From an uncultured Methylophilaceae bacterium (lineage in GTDB: Bacteria; Pseudomonadota; Gammaproteobacteria; Burkholderiales; Methylophilaceae): a stretch of DNA of 60,653 nt. The stretch is taken from positions 1 through 60,653 of the forward strand of contig CAIPBJ010000093.1 of NCBI GenBank assembly GCA_903863255.1, written 5' to 3'. The translations under genes and the position numbers were made by a program. The notes beneath the pieces were generated by a model, which saw nothing but the letters and a program-made list of their open reading frames with translations, did not search any database and had not been told where the DNA came from. Below, in pieces: positions 8,983 to 21,173 of the stretch (its first letter is position 1; every line of letters begins with the position of its first letter).

Positions 8983-9765
8983 ATGGCAAAAATTATGCGG
9001 ATTTTAGCAATTACAAATCAAAAAGGGGGTGTTGGTAAAACAACGACCTGTGTAAATTTAGCAGCAAGCTTGGCTGCGGCTGGTAGCCAAGTATTGCTTA
9101 TAGATTTGGATCCACAAGGAAATGCAACGACTGGTAGCGGAATTGACAAGGCTTCCCTGAAATATACTGTATATCATGTCCTTATTGGAGAAAAGACTAT
9201 AAGGGATGTAATTCAGACCTCTGAAAAAAGCATGTTTGATATTGTTCCGGCAAACAGGGATTTAGCAGGCGCAGAAGTCGAGTTGGTTAATGAGATTGGT
9301 CGTGAAACACGTTTAAAATACGCAATTTCTGCACTAAAAAATACCTATGATTATGTTCTTCTTGATTGCCCTCCGGCACTCAACCTGGTAACTGTGAATG
9401 CCCTCACAGCAGCAAATGCTGTAATGATACCAATGCAATGTGAATATTACGCATTGGAAGGGCTAACAGATTTGGTTAACACCATAAAGAAAGTACGCAC
9501 TCACTTAAATTCCAACCTAGAAATAGAAGGGCTGCTGCGAACTATGTTTGATAATAGAAACATGTTGGCTCAGCAAGTTTCCGCTCAACTTGAAAGTCAT
9601 TTCGGTGACAAAGTATATCGAACGGTTATTCCTAGAAATATTCGTTTAGCAGAAGCACCAAGCTACGGATTGCCAGTACTTGAATACGATAGGGCTTCAA
9701 AAGGTGCACAAGCTTATGTTGAATTGGCAAATGAAATAATTTCAAAAAGTAAAAAACGCAGATGA
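8983..9765 (+). CDS. parA: Chromosome partitioning ATPase ParA (Soj)
   Basis: Deviant Walker ATPase that segregates the origin together with ParB and parS. The 260-residue product has KGGVGKTT (14-21), the 'DLDPQGNATTGSG' Walker A' motif and 'VLLDCPPAL' Walker B. The start could be 8983 (MAKIMRIL) or the internal ATG at 8995 (MRIL); neither has a strong ribosome-binding site, and the longer form is listed. parB follows after 49 bp. Two parS sites sit 2.6-3.4 kb upstream, so the full partition system is present. Confidence 0.96.
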   Translation: MAKIMRILAITNQKGGVGKTTTCVNLAASLAAAGSQVLLIDLDPQGNATTGSGIDKASLKYTVYHVLIGEKTIRDVIQTSEKSMFDIVPANRDLAGAEVELVNEIGRETRLKYAISALKNTYDYVLLDCPPALNLVTVNALTAANAVMIPMQCEYYALEGLTDLVNTIKKVRTHLNSNLEIEGLLRTMFDNRNMLAQQVSAQLESHFGDKVYRTVIPRNIRLAEAPSYGLPVLEYDRASKGAQAYVELANEIISKSKKRR

Positions 9766-9814
9766 GTCCTTCAAAACTGTAACTGAGATATTGAAATAGC
9801 GATAAGAGGAAAGA

Positions 9815-10660
9815 ATGGTAAAACAAAAAGGGCTTGGACGGGGTCTTGATGCATTGTTGAGCGGAAATGTTGAAAATAATGCAGAAGAGATTTTGCGTTC
9901 AATATCCATCGAACAATTAAAACCTGGAAAATATCAGCCTCGGTCCTATATGGATCCAGAATCCTTGAACAATTTAGCTGAATCAATAAAAGCTCAGGGA
10001 ATCATGCAGCCAATACTGGTAAGAGAAATCTCGGATAATCAATATGAAATAATCGCTGGCGAAAGAAGGTGGCGTGCAGCAAGAATTGCAGGCCTGGAAG
10101 AAGTGCCAGTTCTGATAAGGGTGATTGCTGATGAAGCAGCTTTGGCGATGGCGCTTATCGAGAACATTCAACGAGAAAATCTAAATCCCATTGAAGAGGC
10201 GAATGGTATCAAGAGATTGATAGACGAGTTTGGAATGACACATGAAACAGCTGCTATTTCAGTTGGGCGGTCTCGTAGCGCAGTTACAAATTTGCTAAGG
10301 TTGCAGAATCTTAGTGATTTGGTCCAAGAAAAGCTGATGCGCAACCTCTTGGATATGGGGCATGCTAGAGCTTTACTTTCACTCACTGACGCGCAGCAAA
10401 TCCTCGCTTCTGAAGAAATAATACAAAAACAGTTATCTGTTCGAGAAGCTGAAATGCTGGTGAAAAGAATATCGAATAGTGAGACGAAGAACAAAAAAAC
10501 AGTAACTAGAGACAACGATGTAGTAATTCTTCAACAAGAACTCTCAGAATTGATTGGTGCTGAAGTGCAAATTGCAAATACAGCGAATGGTTCAGGAACT
10601 CTAAAAATAAGATATTCAAATTTAGATCAGTTAGAGGGAATTATTTCAAAACTACGGTGA
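9815..10660 (+). CDS. parB: Chromosome partitioning protein ParB (Spo0J/Noc type)
   Basis: CTP-dependent DNA clamp that loads at parS. The 281-residue product has the N-terminal start MVKQKGLGRGLDALL typical of chromosomal ParB, the nucleotide-binding arginine patch GERRWRAAR (82-90) with 'ENIQRENLNPIEEA', a central helix-turn-helix ('ETAAISVGRSRSAVTNLLRL') and a C-terminal dimerisation domain. Start ATG is preceded by AGAGGA. It lies downstream of parA and within 4.3 kb of two exact parS sites. Confidence 0.97.
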   Translation: MVKQKGLGRGLDALLSGNVENNAEEILRSISIEQLKPGKYQPRSYMDPESLNNLAESIKAQGIMQPILVREISDNQYEIIAGERRWRAARIAGLEEVPVLIRVIADEAALAMALIENIQRENLNPIEEANGIKRLIDEFGMTHETAAISVGRSRSAVTNLLRLQNLSDLVQEKLMRNLLDMGHARALLSLTDAQQILASEEIIQKQLSVREAEMLVKRISNSETKNKKTVTRDNDVVILQQELSELIGAEVQIANTANGSGTLKIRYSNLDQLEGIISKLR

Positions 10661-10700
10661 GGTTTTATACGAATAATTTTATTTTAGTTGCTTTAGGTGC

Positions 10701-10729
10701 TTGACTAAAATCCAATAAAACAAGACAAT
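10701..10729 (+). promoter_or_regulatory. Predicted promoter of the atp operon
   Basis: TTGACT (10701-10706) and GACAAT (10724-10729) with a 17-bp spacer, in the 125-bp parB-atpI gap. The -35 overlaps one arm of an 8-bp inverted repeat (10681-10688 / 10704-10711). A small stem CTGTCC/GGACAG (10758-10778) lies in the predicted leader just before atpI. Confidence 0.45.
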
Positions 10730-10785
10730 CGCGGACTTCGCATTTGTATGCAAATTTCTGTCCTTAAGTTCTGGACAGTAGAATT

Positions 10786-11175
10786 ATGGAAAATAATAAG
10801 ACGGCAGCAGTATTTTTACAGATGGCGAAATGGCAAATTGCAGCCACATCTGCCGTTGCTTTGGGAGCGTTCATTTTAAGTGGGCTACACGGCGCTGTTT
10901 CGGCGATCCTGGGTGGTGGATCGGCGGTGCTCGGTGGACTTGCTGGATCAATACTCGTATTACAAAATGAAAAAAATAAAACAGCAGGTGCAGTTCTCGT
11001 AGGCCTACTGAAAGCAGAAGCTGTAAAGATATTAGTAATTGGAGTACTTTTATTGGTATCTTTCAAGTTTTATGCCAACAATTTAGTACCACTGGCTTTG
11101 ATAATCGGTCTAGGTGTTGCGGCGATTTTATCAGGCGCTGCAATTTTTGGAATTGATAAGAATAGTAATATTTAA
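10786..11175 (+). CDS. atpI: ATP synthase subunit I (AtpI)
   Basis: Small membrane protein at the head of atp operons, thought to aid assembly of the c-ring. The 129-residue product has four hydrophobic segments (about 20-40, 43-60, 78-100, 102-122), including glycine-rich 'AILGGGSAVLGGLAGS'. Its identity rests on the four-helix layout and its place directly ahead of atpB. The gap to the atpB start is 12 bp. Confidence 0.88.
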   Translation: MENNKTAAVFLQMAKWQIAATSAVALGAFILSGLHGAVSAILGGGSAVLGGLAGSILVLQNEKNKTAGAVLVGLLKAEAVKILVIGVLLLVSFKFYANNLVPLALIIGLGVAAILSGAAIFGIDKNSNI

Positions 11176-11187
11176 GGTTTGATATTT

Positions 11188-11997
11188 ATGGCTACAGAGC
11201 ATGCATTGACTCCTTCTGGCTACATAGCTCACCATTTGTCGTTTGATACGGCAAAGATTGGTGCGGGAAATTTCTGGACACTACACGTTGATACTTTCGT
11301 GATGTCAATTATTCTTGGTTGCATTTCAATGGGTCTGATTTGGAGCGTAGTCAGGAAATCTTCCTCTGGAGTTCCTTCAAAAGGCCAGGCCTTTGTTGAA
11401 TTGTTATTTGGTTTTGTGGATGATCAAGTAAAAAACATTTTTCATGGAGACAGACATTCGTTTATCGCTCCAGCAGCACTAACGGTTTTTGTTTGGGTGC
11501 TCTTGATGAATGCCATGGATTTTCTTCCTATAGATGTCATGGCGCATTTTGTTTATGGGCCGCTTGGTTTGGAAAAATGGAGAAGCGTCCCGACATCTGA
11601 TGTTAATACTACATTTGCGTTAGCTTTGACGGTGTGGTTCCTCATGATTTTCTTTGCTATCAAATCAAAAGGTTTGAAAGGTTGGATACACGAATTATTC
11701 TGTTCACCTTTCGGAACAAATCCAATTATCTGGCCAGCTAACTTCCTTTTCAACATGATTGAATATATCTCCAAACCCTTATCACATTCACTTCGATTAT
11801 TTGGAAATATGTACGCTGGCGAAGTTATCTTTCTACTTTTAGGACTTTGGGCTGCCACAGGTCTGACAGGAACGATTGCCGGAGCAATATTAGGTGCTGG
11901 ATGGTCAATATTTCATATTCTGATTGTAGTGTTACAGGCATTTATATTTATGATGCTTACGGTTGTGTATTTAGCGATGGCTCATGAAAGTCATTAA
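11188..11997 (+). CDS. atpB: ATP synthase Fo subunit a
   Basis: Membrane stator subunit carrying the proton half-channels. Starting at ATG 11188 the product has 269 residues; the frame opens earlier at a TTG (11179), but AAGG at 11174-11177 is spaced correctly only for the ATG. The essential arginine lies in '[12 protein letters not shown]', followed by the last hydrophobic helices ending '[10 protein letters not shown]'. Several transmembrane helices are visible. It is the second gene of the complete atpIBEFHAGDC operon. Confidence 0.96.
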   Translation: MATEHALTPSGYIAHHLSFDTAKIGAGNFWTLHVDTFVMSIILGCISMGLIWSVVRKSSSGVPSKGQAFVELLFGFVDDQVKNIFHGDRHSFIAPAALTVFVWVLLMNAMDFLPIDVMAHFVYGPLGLEKWRSVPTSDVNTTFALALTVWFLMIFFAIKSKGLKGWIHELFCSPFGTNPIIWPANFLFNMIEYISKPLSHSLRLFGNMYAGEVIFLLLGLWAATGLTGTIAGAILGAGWSIFHILIVVLQAFIFMMLTVVYLAMAHESH

Positions 11998-12037
11998 AAA
12001 TTTGTTTGGTTTAGAAGTTTAGTTAATTAGTAAGTAA

Positions 12038-12340
<303 letters not shown>

Positions 12341-12386
12341 ACTTTAAATGACTAAGTTTAATTAGCCTAACAGCACGGGAGCGAAA

Positions 12387-12857
12387 ATGGATATTGGATT
12401 TACACTCGTAGCACAAGCAATAGCATTCTTTGTGCTAATCGTGTTTACAATAAAATTTGTATGGCCGCCTTTGCTTAATGCAATAGAAACTCGCCAGAAA
12501 GAAATAGCTGATGGTCTAGCCGCTGGGGAACGTGGAAGAAGTGAATTGGAACAAGCTTCTAAACGTTCTGCAGAAGCATTAAGTGATGCAAAAAATCGCG
12601 CATCAGAGATAATTGCACAAGCAGAAAAGCGAGCCAATCAAATAATTGAAGATGCAAAAAACACGGCTAAATCAGAGGGCGACCGAATTATTGGTGGAGC
12701 AAAGGCAGAGATTGAGCAAGAGGTTAATCGAGCCAAAGAAGAGTTGAGACAACAGGTTTCCATATTGGCTGTTGCAGGCGCAGAAAAGATCTTGAGAAAA
12801 GAAATCGATGCAAAAACTCATTCTGAAATCTTAACTGCAATTGCGAAAGAACTGTAG
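12387..12857 (+). CDS. atpF: ATP synthase Fo subunit b
   Basis: Peripheral stalk subunit. The 156-residue product has one N-terminal transmembrane helix (about 5-27, '[23 protein letters not shown]') followed by a long, charged, alanine-rich helix that dimerises as a coiled coil and reaches up to F1. Length and layout are standard. It lies 46 bp after atpE and 7 bp before the atpH start. Confidence 0.96.
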   Translation: MDIGFTLVAQAIAFFVLIVFTIKFVWPPLLNAIETRQKEIADGLAAGERGRSELEQASKRSAEALSDAKNRASEIIAQAEKRANQIIEDAKNTAKSEGDRIIGGAKAEIEQEVNRAKEELRQQVSILAVAGAEKILRKEIDAKTHSEILTAIAKEL

Positions 12858-12864
12858 GAATATC

Positions 12865-13401
12865 ATGGCTGAAGCAATCACCATTGCAAGACCTTACGCA
12901 ACGGCAATTTATAGGTTGGCTAAAGAGAAGAAGGCCTTATCTAGTTGGTCAGACCAATTAGCATTGATGTCTTCTGTATCATCAGACAATCGTATGAAAC
13001 TAATAATTGAAGATCCAAAGTTGTCATCTTCAGAACTTGAAAGATTGTTCTTAGCGGTTTGTGAAGGAAAATTGGACTCAAACGCAATAAATTTGGTCAA
13101 GTTGTTGGTCGAAAATAACAGACTTTCAATCTTACCTGATATTTCAGGAGCATTTGAAGATTTAAAGGCGCAGGATGAAGGTATTCTAGAAGCTGAAATA
13201 ACCTCTGCTTCAAAGCCTACAGATGCTCAAGTTAAAAATCTGGTAAAACAATTAGAATCTAAATTTCAAAAAAAGATAGAAGCTAAAGTTACTCTAGATC
13301 CGCAACTAATTGGTGGAGTCACGATAGTTGTGGGTGATACAGTTATTGATGCTTCAGTTCGTGGTCAGTTACAAGCGCTGGCTTACACGCTAAAAGGTTA
13401 G
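12865..13401 (+). CDS. atpH: ATP synthase F1 subunit delta
   Basis: Connects the peripheral stalk to the top of F1. The ATG at 12865 gives 178 residues starting MAEAITIARPYATAIYRLA, the usual N-terminus. The frame opens earlier at a TTG inside atpF, but TAGGAA just before 12865 supports the later start. The C-terminal part contains the family motif 'KVTLDPQLIGGVTIVVGDTVID'. atpA starts 27 bp later. Confidence 0.96.
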   Translation: MAEAITIARPYATAIYRLAKEKKALSSWSDQLALMSSVSSDNRMKLIIEDPKLSSSELERLFLAVCEGKLDSNAINLVKLLVENNRLSILPDISGAFEDLKAQDEGILEAEITSASKPTDAQVKNLVKQLESKFQKKIEAKVTLDPQLIGGVTIVVGDTVIDASVRGQLQALAYTLKG

Positions 13402-13428
13402 GCCAAGAAAAGGTCAGGAGACAAATAA

Positions 13429-14970
13429 ATGCAGTTATCAACATCGGAAATTAGTGAGCTGATTAAGAGTAGATTAGAGAATTTTTCAACTACAGCTGAA
13501 GCTCGAACACAAGGTACCGTAATTTCGGTAACGGATGGAATTGTTAGAATACATGGTTTATCAAATGTAATGGCTGGAGAGATGATTGAGTTCCCTGGTA
13601 ACACGTTCGGGCTTGCACTCAATCTTGAGCGTGATTCAGTAGGTGCTGTGGTACTTGGTGATTATGAACACATCACAGAAGGTGATATCTGCAAGTGTAC
13701 AGGCCGTATTCTTGAAGTGCCAGTTGGACCAGAGCTGGTTGGTCGTGTCGTAGATGCGCTCGGAAGGCCGATTGATGGAAAAGGCCCTATTAATGCCAAG
13801 TTGACCGATAAGATTGAGAAAGTTGCTCCTGGTGTGATTGCGCGAAAATCTGTTTCTCAGCCAGTTCAAACAGGTATTAAGGCGATTGACTCAATGGTTC
13901 CTGTTGGAAGAGGTCAGCGCGAATTGATAATTGGTGACAGACAGACTGGTAAAACAGCTGTAGCGGTTGACGCAATCATCAATCAAAAAGGTCAAAACAT
14001 GACCTGTATCTACGTTGCGGTTGGTCAAAAAGCTTCAACAATAGCCAATGTGGTTAGAAAACTAGAGCAATATGGCGCCATGGATTACACCATCATAGTA
14101 GCGGCATCAGCATCAGATTCTGCAGCACTTCAGTTCATCGCTCCGTATTCAGGATGCACAATGGGTGAATACTTCCGTGACCGCGGACAGGATGCGCTCA
14201 TCGTTTATGATGATCTAACAAAGCAGGCCATCGCATATAGACAAATTTCATTGTTATTAAGACGTCCACCAGGTCGCGAAGCTTATCCTGGAGATGTTTT
14301 TTATCTTCACTCACGTTTGCTTGAACGTGCTGCGCGTGTCAATGAAGAGTATGTAGAAAAGTTCACAAATGGTGAAGTTAAAGGTAAAACCGGATCATTG
14401 ACCGCATTGCCTATCATTGAGACACAGGCCGGTGACGTATCTGCGTTCGTTCCAACTAACGTTATTTCGATTACCGATGGTCAAATTTTCTTGGAAACTG
14501 ATTTGTTTAATGCTGGTATCCGTCCAGCGATTAACGCTGGTATCTCGGTTTCACGTGTGGGCGGAGCGGCTCAAACCAAGGTAGTTAAGAAACTAGGCGG
14601 TGGTGTTCGATTGGCATTGGCGCAATATAGAGAATTAGCTGCGTTTGCTCAGTTTGCGTCTGATCTGGACGAGGCTACACGTAAGCAACTCGAGCGTGGT
14701 AGATTAGTGACTGAACTTATGAAACAAGCGCAGTATGCTCCTCTGTCAGTATCTCAAATGGCCATCACATTGCAGGCGGCTAACAAGGGTTATCTAGACG
14801 ATGTACCTGTTAATAAGGTTTTAGCTTTCGAATCCGCTTTACATGCATTTATAAATTCTAAATACAAGGCGATTGCGGAGAAGATAGAGAAAACCTTAGA
14901 CCTTTCAGGTGACGATGATAAGGCGCTTACAGCAGCAATCGAAGACTTTAAAGCGAATAACGCTTACTAA
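13429..14970 (+). CDS. atpA: ATP synthase F1 subunit alpha
   Basis: Regulatory/non-catalytic nucleotide-binding subunit of the F1 hexamer. 513 residues, normal length. N-terminal beta-barrel (to about 95), P-loop GDRQTGKT (169-176), and the alpha-subunit signature region '[19 protein letters not shown]' including the conserved arginine (arginine finger). C-terminal helical domain follows. Preceded by AGGAGA ribosome-binding site. Confidence 0.98.
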   Translation: MQLSTSEISELIKSRLENFSTTAEARTQGTVISVTDGIVRIHGLSNVMAGEMIEFPGNTFGLALNLERDSVGAVVLGDYEHITEGDICKCTGRILEVPVGPELVGRVVDALGRPIDGKGPINAKLTDKIEKVAPGVIARKSVSQPVQTGIKAIDSMVPVGRGQRELIIGDRQTGKTAVAVDAIINQKGQNMTCIYVAVGQKASTIANVVRKLEQYGAMDYTIIVAASASDSAALQFIAPYSGCTMGEYFRDRGQDALIVYDDLTKQAIAYRQISLLLRRPPGREAYPGDVFYLHSRLLERAARVNEEYVEKFTNGEVKGKTGSLTALPIIETQAGDVSAFVPTNVISITDGQIFLETDLFNAGIRPAINAGISVSRVGGAAQTKVVKKLGGGVRLALAQYRELAAFAQFASDLDEATRKQLERGRLVTELMKQAQYAPLSVSQMAITLQAANKGYLDDVPVNKVLAFESALHAFINSKYKAIAEKIEKTLDLSGDDDKALTAAIEDFKANNAY

Positions 14971-14984
14971 ACTGGAGTAAAAAA

Positions 14985-15854
14985 ATGCCCGGTAGTAAGG
15001 AAATCAGAACTAAGATCAAAAGTGTAGAAAATACACGTAAGATCACTAAAGCTATGGAAATGGTGGCAGCATCCAAGATGCGCAAAGCGCAAGACAGGAT
15101 GCGAGCTGCAAGACCTTATGCGGAAAAGATTCGTAATGTTGCTGCTCACATGTCGCATGCACAACCGGAATATAAACATCCTTTTGTTGTTAAAAGAGAT
15201 GAAACCAAGAACGTGGGAATTATATTGGTGACATCTGATAAAGGCCTTTGTGGCGGATTGAATACAAATATTCTTCGTGTTGTAGTCAACAAAATGCAGA
15301 CATGGGAATCTGAAAATAAGTCCATTCGTATTTGTGCAATTGGCAACAAGGGATACGGATTCATGACACGTATAAAGGCTAAATTGAGTTCGCAGGTAAC
15401 TGGACTTGGTGATGCGCCTCATATGGATAGGCTGATTGGCCCAGTAAAAGTGATGCTAGATGCCTACGTGAACGGAGAGATTGACCAATTATACATAGCA
15501 TACAATCACTTTATTAATACAATGAAACAAGAGCCAGTCATGCAACAATTGCTGCCGTTGTCAGGTGAAAGTCTTGGTGCTCCTTCAGGGCATTGGGATT
15601 ATTTATACGAGCCTGATGCAAAGGTTATTATTGATGATTTGATGGTTCGTTACATTGAGTCATTGGTTTATCAATCTGTAGCTGAAAATATGGCATCAGA
15701 ACAGAGTGCACGTATGGTTGCGATGAAGGCAGCCTCAGACAATGCCAAAACAGTGATAGGTGATTTGAAGTTAGTTTATAACAAAGCAAGACAAGCAGCG
15801 ATTACCAAAGAAATTTCAGAGATCGTTGGTGGTGCAGCGGCAGTATCGGGTTAA
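14985..15854 (+). CDS. atpG: ATP synthase F1 subunit gamma
   Basis: Central rotor shaft of F1. The 289-residue product has the conserved N-terminal coiled-coil helix ('[20 protein letters not shown]', '[15 protein letters not shown]') and the C-terminal partner helix ending '[17 protein letters not shown]', which together form the shaft. The middle carries '[15 protein letters not shown]'. It begins 14 bp after atpA with a GGAG site. Confidence 0.98.
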   Translation: MPGSKEIRTKIKSVENTRKITKAMEMVAASKMRKAQDRMRAARPYAEKIRNVAAHMSHAQPEYKHPFVVKRDETKNVGIILVTSDKGLCGGLNTNILRVVVNKMQTWESENKSIRICAIGNKGYGFMTRIKAKLSSQVTGLGDAPHMDRLIGPVKVMLDAYVNGEIDQLYIAYNHFINTMKQEPVMQQLLPLSGESLGAPSGHWDYLYEPDAKVIIDDLMVRYIESLVYQSVAENMASEQSARMVAMKAASDNAKTVIGDLKLVYNKARQAAITKEISEIVGGAAAVSG

Positions 15855-15897
15855 TCATTGCATCATAAACAAATACGTTTAACGAATTTAAGTATAG

Positions 15898-17328
<1,431 letters not shown>

Positions 17329-17355
17329 TTGTTTTATAGATTAAGGCATATATAA

Positions 17356-17781
17356 ATGGCTTCTAAAATTCAAATTGAAGTAGTTAGTGCAGAAGAATCC
17401 ATATTCTCTGGTGAAGCTGAATTTATTGTTGCGCCAGGGTTGATGGGTGAGCTTGGTATCTATCCACGACACACCCCTCTGCTCACGAATATCAAAGCTG
17501 GTGCTTTGAGAATTAAGCTTCCAAATGAAAATGATGAACAGTTGATTTTTATTTCGGGGGGTATTCTTGAAATCCAACCAGGTTTAGTAACGGTATTGGC
17601 AGATACTGCCATTCGTGGTCATGATTTAGATGAAGCAAAGGCACTTGAGGCAAAACGTCTTGCAGAGGAGTTAATTAAAAGTAACGCCTCTGAAGTTAAT
17701 TATGCACAAGCCCAAGCTGAGCTGTCGGAGGCATTGGCTCAACTGCAGGCAATATCTAGATTACGTAAAAAAATACATTAA
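17356..17781 (+). CDS. atpC: ATP synthase F1 subunit epsilon
   Basis: Central-stalk subunit that couples gamma to the c-ring and inhibits ATP hydrolysis. 141 residues, with an N-terminal beta-sandwich ('[23 protein letters not shown]' region split by conserved prolines) and a C-terminal helical hairpin rich in alanine and glutamine. Last gene of the atp operon; a strong terminator follows within 20 bp. Confidence 0.97.
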   Translation: MASKIQIEVVSAEESIFSGEAEFIVAPGLMGELGIYPRHTPLLTNIKAGALRIKLPNENDEQLIFISGGILEIQPGLVTVLADTAIRGHDLDEAKALEAKRLAEELIKSNASEVNYAQAQAELSEALAQLQAISRLRKKIH

Positions 17782-17799
17782 AATCAGTTTCAATCGATT

Positions 17800-17825
17800 A
17801 AAGGCAGCTTCTAGCTGCCTTTTTT
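17800..17825 (+). terminator. Terminator of the atp operon
   Basis: AAAGGCAGCT-TCT-AGCTGCCTTT stem followed by a T run (17820-17825), 18 bp after the atpC stop. A textbook intrinsic terminator. Confidence 0.92.
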
Positions 17826-17881
17826 GTTGCAAGAGTATATATAATCTAAAAATGGATTAAAATTAGCAACTATATACACTA

Positions 17882-19249
17882 ATGGTAAATTTAGAAAAAA
17901 AAATCAATGTAGTTATTCTCGCTGCCGGCAAAGGCACGCGCATGGTTTCAACAAAGCCGAAAGTACTTCATCAACTCGCTGGTAAACCACTTTTGAAGCA
18001 TGTAATTGATTGTGCCAAATTGTTGAATCCAGCAAAAATAATTGTGATACATGGTTATGGTGGAGAAGAGGTTCAAGAAAACTTTAAAGATGAAAAGATA
18101 GTTTGGGTTGAGCAAAAAGAGCAGCTTGGAACAGGACATGCAGTACTACAAGCTAAACCTTATCTAGATAATGGTGCTAAATGTCTTATTTTATTAGGTG
18201 ATGTTCCATTAATCAATCTAAAGGAATGTAATGAACTGATAAAGCAACATTGCGATTTGTCGATATTAACGGTGATAAGAAATGATCCAAGTGGATATGG
18301 CAGAATAATTCGTGATATCTCAGGTAATGTTCTGGAAATTGTTGAGCAAAAGGATGCATCGCCAGAACATATTAAAATTAAGGAAGTCAACACAGGCATC
18401 ATGGCATTGGAAGTCGATAAGTTATCGTACTGGATAGATAAGATAACAAATCATAATGCTCAAAATGAATACTACTTAACAGATTTAGTAAAGCTTGCAG
18501 TTAATGAGGGTTGTAAAGTTGGAATATTAATTACTGAAGAAGAATATTCAGTTGAAGGTATTAATTCCCAAAATGACTTAGCCAAGCTTGAAAGAATATA
18601 CCAAGAAATGTTTGCAAATAAATTAATGCAATCAGGTGTGAAGATTTATGATCCAAGCAGAATTGACGTGCGAGGGAATTTAGTTGCAAGTTCAGATGTC
18701 GAAATTGATGTCGGATGCATTTTCATTGGAAATGTAACCCTCGAAAACAACGTTAAAATCGGTCCCTATTGCGTAATTAAAGATGCAACAATTGGAAACG
18801 CAACGATTATCGAAGCCTATACACATATAGATGGAGTCAAGATAGGGAACCATTGCAAAGTTGGGCCGTTTGCAAGGTTAAGACCAGGAACACAACTGAA
18901 TGAATCGTGTCACATCGGAAATTTTGTTGAAGTTAAGAATTCTCAGGTTGATTCATCAACTAATATAAACCATCTGAGCTATATTGGTGATTCGACTATA
19001 GGTAAAAACGTGAATATCGGCGCAGGTACTATAACTTGCAATTACGATGGCGCAAAGAAACATCGAACAATAATTGAAGATAATGTATTTGTTGGATCAG
19101 ATTCACAGTTAGTTGCGCCTGTTAAGATTAAAGCGGGTGCGACAATTGGTGCTGGCTCCACTATAACTAAAGATGTTGAACCCGATGAGTTAGCTATATC
19201 TAGAAGCAAACAAATAACGATAACAGGCTGGAAACGGCCAAAGAAATAA
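17882..19249 (+). CDS. glmU: Bifunctional GlcNAc-1-phosphate uridyltransferase / glucosamine-1-phosphate acetyltransferase
   Basis: Makes UDP-GlcNAc, the precursor of peptidoglycan and LPS. The 455-residue product has the N-terminal nucleotidyltransferase motif LAAGKGTRM (13-21) and 'LLGDVPLI', then a C-terminal left-handed beta-helix of hexapeptide repeats (from about 250) with 'RLRPG' and 'NYDGAKKHRT' acetyltransferase motifs. Next gene is glmS, 52 bp on, giving successive steps of the same pathway. A TATAAT box (17840-17845) lies before it, without a clear -35. Confidence 0.98.
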   Translation: MVNLEKKINVVILAAGKGTRMVSTKPKVLHQLAGKPLLKHVIDCAKLLNPAKIIVIHGYGGEEVQENFKDEKIVWVEQKEQLGTGHAVLQAKPYLDNGAKCLILLGDVPLINLKECNELIKQHCDLSILTVIRNDPSGYGRIIRDISGNVLEIVEQKDASPEHIKIKEVNTGIMALEVDKLSYWIDKITNHNAQNEYYLTDLVKLAVNEGCKVGILITEEEYSVEGINSQNDLAKLERIYQEMFANKLMQSGVKIYDPSRIDVRGNLVASSDVEIDVGCIFIGNVTLENNVKIGPYCVIKDATIGNATIIEAYTHIDGVKIGNHCKVGPFARLRPGTQLNESCHIGNFVEVKNSQVDSSTNINHLSYIGDSTIGKNVNIGAGTITCNYDGAKKHRTIIEDNVFVGSDSQLVAPVKIKAGATIGAGSTITKDVEPDELAISRSKQITITGWKRPKK

Positions 19250-19301
19250 TATTAATTAACTACATTAATAGTAATCAACATATTAAAACAGAGAAAAAAC
19301 T

Positions 19302-21131
19302 ATGTGCGGTATTGTTGGAGCAGTAGCAAAAAGAAATGTTGTACCAATGCTAATTGAAGGATTGAGTAGATTGGAGTATCGAGGTTATGACTCGGCTGGG
19401 ATTGCTGTATTAAACACAGTAATCGAGCGAGTAAGAGCGGTTGGGCGAGTAGTAGAAATGGAGAATAAAGCTCGAACTTCGAATACAACCGGATTAGTTG
19501 GTATTGGTCATACCCGATGGGCAACACATGGTGGTGTGACAGAGTCAAATGCACATCCGCATATTTCGAGAGATGAAATTGCAGTCGTGCACAATGGGAT
19601 AATAGAAAATCATGATGAGCAACGTGAGAAATTGAAATCGCTGGGTTATGTTTTTGAATCTCAAACAGACACGGAAGTAATAGCACACCTTATCCACTAC
19701 TATTATCTAAAAACATCTAATTTATTGAAGGCAACACAACTTGCTGTAAAGGAACTTACCGGCGCGTTTGCAATTAGTGTAATTTCAATTAAATCGCCAG
19801 ATAATATGGTGTGTGCAAGGCTTGGATGCCCATTACTAATAGGATTAGGAAATGGGGAAAATTTCATTGCTTCAGATGTTTCTGCAGTGTTATCCGTTAC
19901 AAGGCGCGTGATATATCTAGAAGACGGAGATGTGGCTGACATCGATAGAGAAAAAGTTACGATTTATGATAAAGACGGAAAAGAGATAAAAAGAAAAATA
20001 CATATAAGTGATGTATCGCTCGCAAGCATGGAATTAGGTCCCTACTCTCACTACATGCAAAAAGAAATACATGAACAACCAAAAGCTTTAACCGATACTA
20101 TCGAAGCAGTAATCGATGACGCTAGTTTTAGCTCTGCGCTGTTTGGAGATGAGGCGGAAGAAATATTCAATAGAGTTGATAGTATATTAATACTCGCAGC
20201 TGGAACGAGTTACTATGCAGGACAAACTGCGAAATATTGGTTAGAGAGCATTGCAGAAATCCCTACTTCGGTCGAAATAGCGAGTGAATACAGGTATAGG
20301 AAATCAGTACCAAACAAAAATCAACTCATAGTAACGATATCCCAGTCTGGAGAAACCCTAGATACTTTAGAAGCATTGAAACACGCAAAATCATTAGGAC
20401 AAGAACTCACCTTAGCTATTTGCAATGTTCAAGAAAGCGCAATTCCAAGGACATCTAAATTGGTTCTATATACACGAGCTGGAGCGGAAATAGGTGTTGC
20501 ATCGACAAAAGCATTTACAACGCAACTTGTAGCATTATTTACGCTTGCCGTCACACTGGCAAAGCAAAGAAAATTACTGAGTAAAAAACTCGAGAATCAA
20601 TATCTGAATGAATTAAGAAGTCTTGTGGGTAGCGTTCAGCATGCACTTAATCTAGAGCCGCAAATACGTGAATGGGCAAAGGCCTTTGCTAACAAGCACC
20701 ATGCACTGTTCCTAGGTCGAGGGATGCATTATCCTATAGCACTGGAAGGCGCGCTTAAACTCAAAGAAATTTCTTATATTCACGCTGAAGCTTATCCTGC
20801 AGGAGAACTGAAACATGGTCCATTGGCTTTAGTAGATAAAGACATGCCTGTTGTCGTTATCGCACCTAACGATGCACTGCTTGAGAAAGTAAAATCTAAC
20901 ATGCAAGAAGTGAGTGCTAGAGGCGGAGAACTTTTTGTTTTTGCAGACGCGGACAGTAATTTCTCAGGTAGTGATGGCGTAAGGGTTATTCGTACTCCTC
21001 GACATGTAGGTGTGCTGTCACCCATTTTACACACTATTCCCGTTCAGCTTTTAGCCTACCACGCGGCGTTACTAAAAGGAACGGATGTAGACAAACCAAG
21101 AAATCTGGCAAAATCAGTAACGGTTGAATAG
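19302..21131 (+). CDS. glmS: Glutamine-fructose-6-phosphate aminotransferase (isomerizing)
   Basis: First step of hexosamine synthesis: converts fructose-6-phosphate and glutamine to glucosamine-6-phosphate. 609 residues. The N-terminal glutaminase domain starts MCGIVGAVA with the catalytic Cys2, includes 'RGYDSAGIA' and 'HTRWATHG'; two SIS sugar-isomerase domains follow ('[10 protein letters not shown]', '[11 protein letters not shown]', '[18 protein letters not shown]'), ending in the conserved KSVTVE. No glmS ribozyme is recognisable in the 52-bp leader. Confidence 0.98.
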   Translation: MCGIVGAVAKRNVVPMLIEGLSRLEYRGYDSAGIAVLNTVIERVRAVGRVVEMENKARTSNTTGLVGIGHTRWATHGGVTESNAHPHISRDEIAVVHNGIIENHDEQREKLKSLGYVFESQTDTEVIAHLIHYYYLKTSNLLKATQLAVKELTGAFAISVISIKSPDNMVCARLGCPLLIGLGNGENFIASDVSAVLSVTRRVIYLEDGDVADIDREKVTIYDKDGKEIKRKIHISDVSLASMELGPYSHYMQKEIHEQPKALTDTIEAVIDDASFSSALFGDEAEEIFNRVDSILILAAGTSYYAGQTAKYWLESIAEIPTSVEIASEYRYRKSVPNKNQLIVTISQSGETLDTLEALKHAKSLGQELTLAICNVQESAIPRTSKLVLYTRAGAEIGVASTKAFTTQLVALFTLAVTLAKQRKLLSKKLENQYLNELRSLVGSVQHALNLEPQIREWAKAFANKHHALFLGRGMHYPIALEGALKLKEISYIHAEAYPAGELKHGPLALVDKDMPVVVIAPNDALLEKVKSNMQEVSARGGELFVFADADSNFSGSDGVRVIRTPRHVGVLSPILHTIPVQLLAYHAALLKGTDVDKPRNLAKSVTVE

Positions 21132-21173
21132 GTTTGATTTAGCACTTTAATGACAGTTAAATAAAGAAATCAT

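Noticed and set aside
10168-10515. 115-codon minus-strand open frame inside parB
   Set aside because: Lies antisense to an unmistakable parB and shows no family resemblance; many similar antisense frames occur across the window because of codon bias.
10681-10711. Terminator of parB
   Set aside because: ATTTTAGT/ACTAAAAT inverted repeat has a 15-base loop, an AT-only-like weak stem and no T run.
19250-19301. glmS ribozyme
   Set aside because: The gap is only 52 bp and the ribozyme is known from Gram-positive leaders; nothing resembles it.
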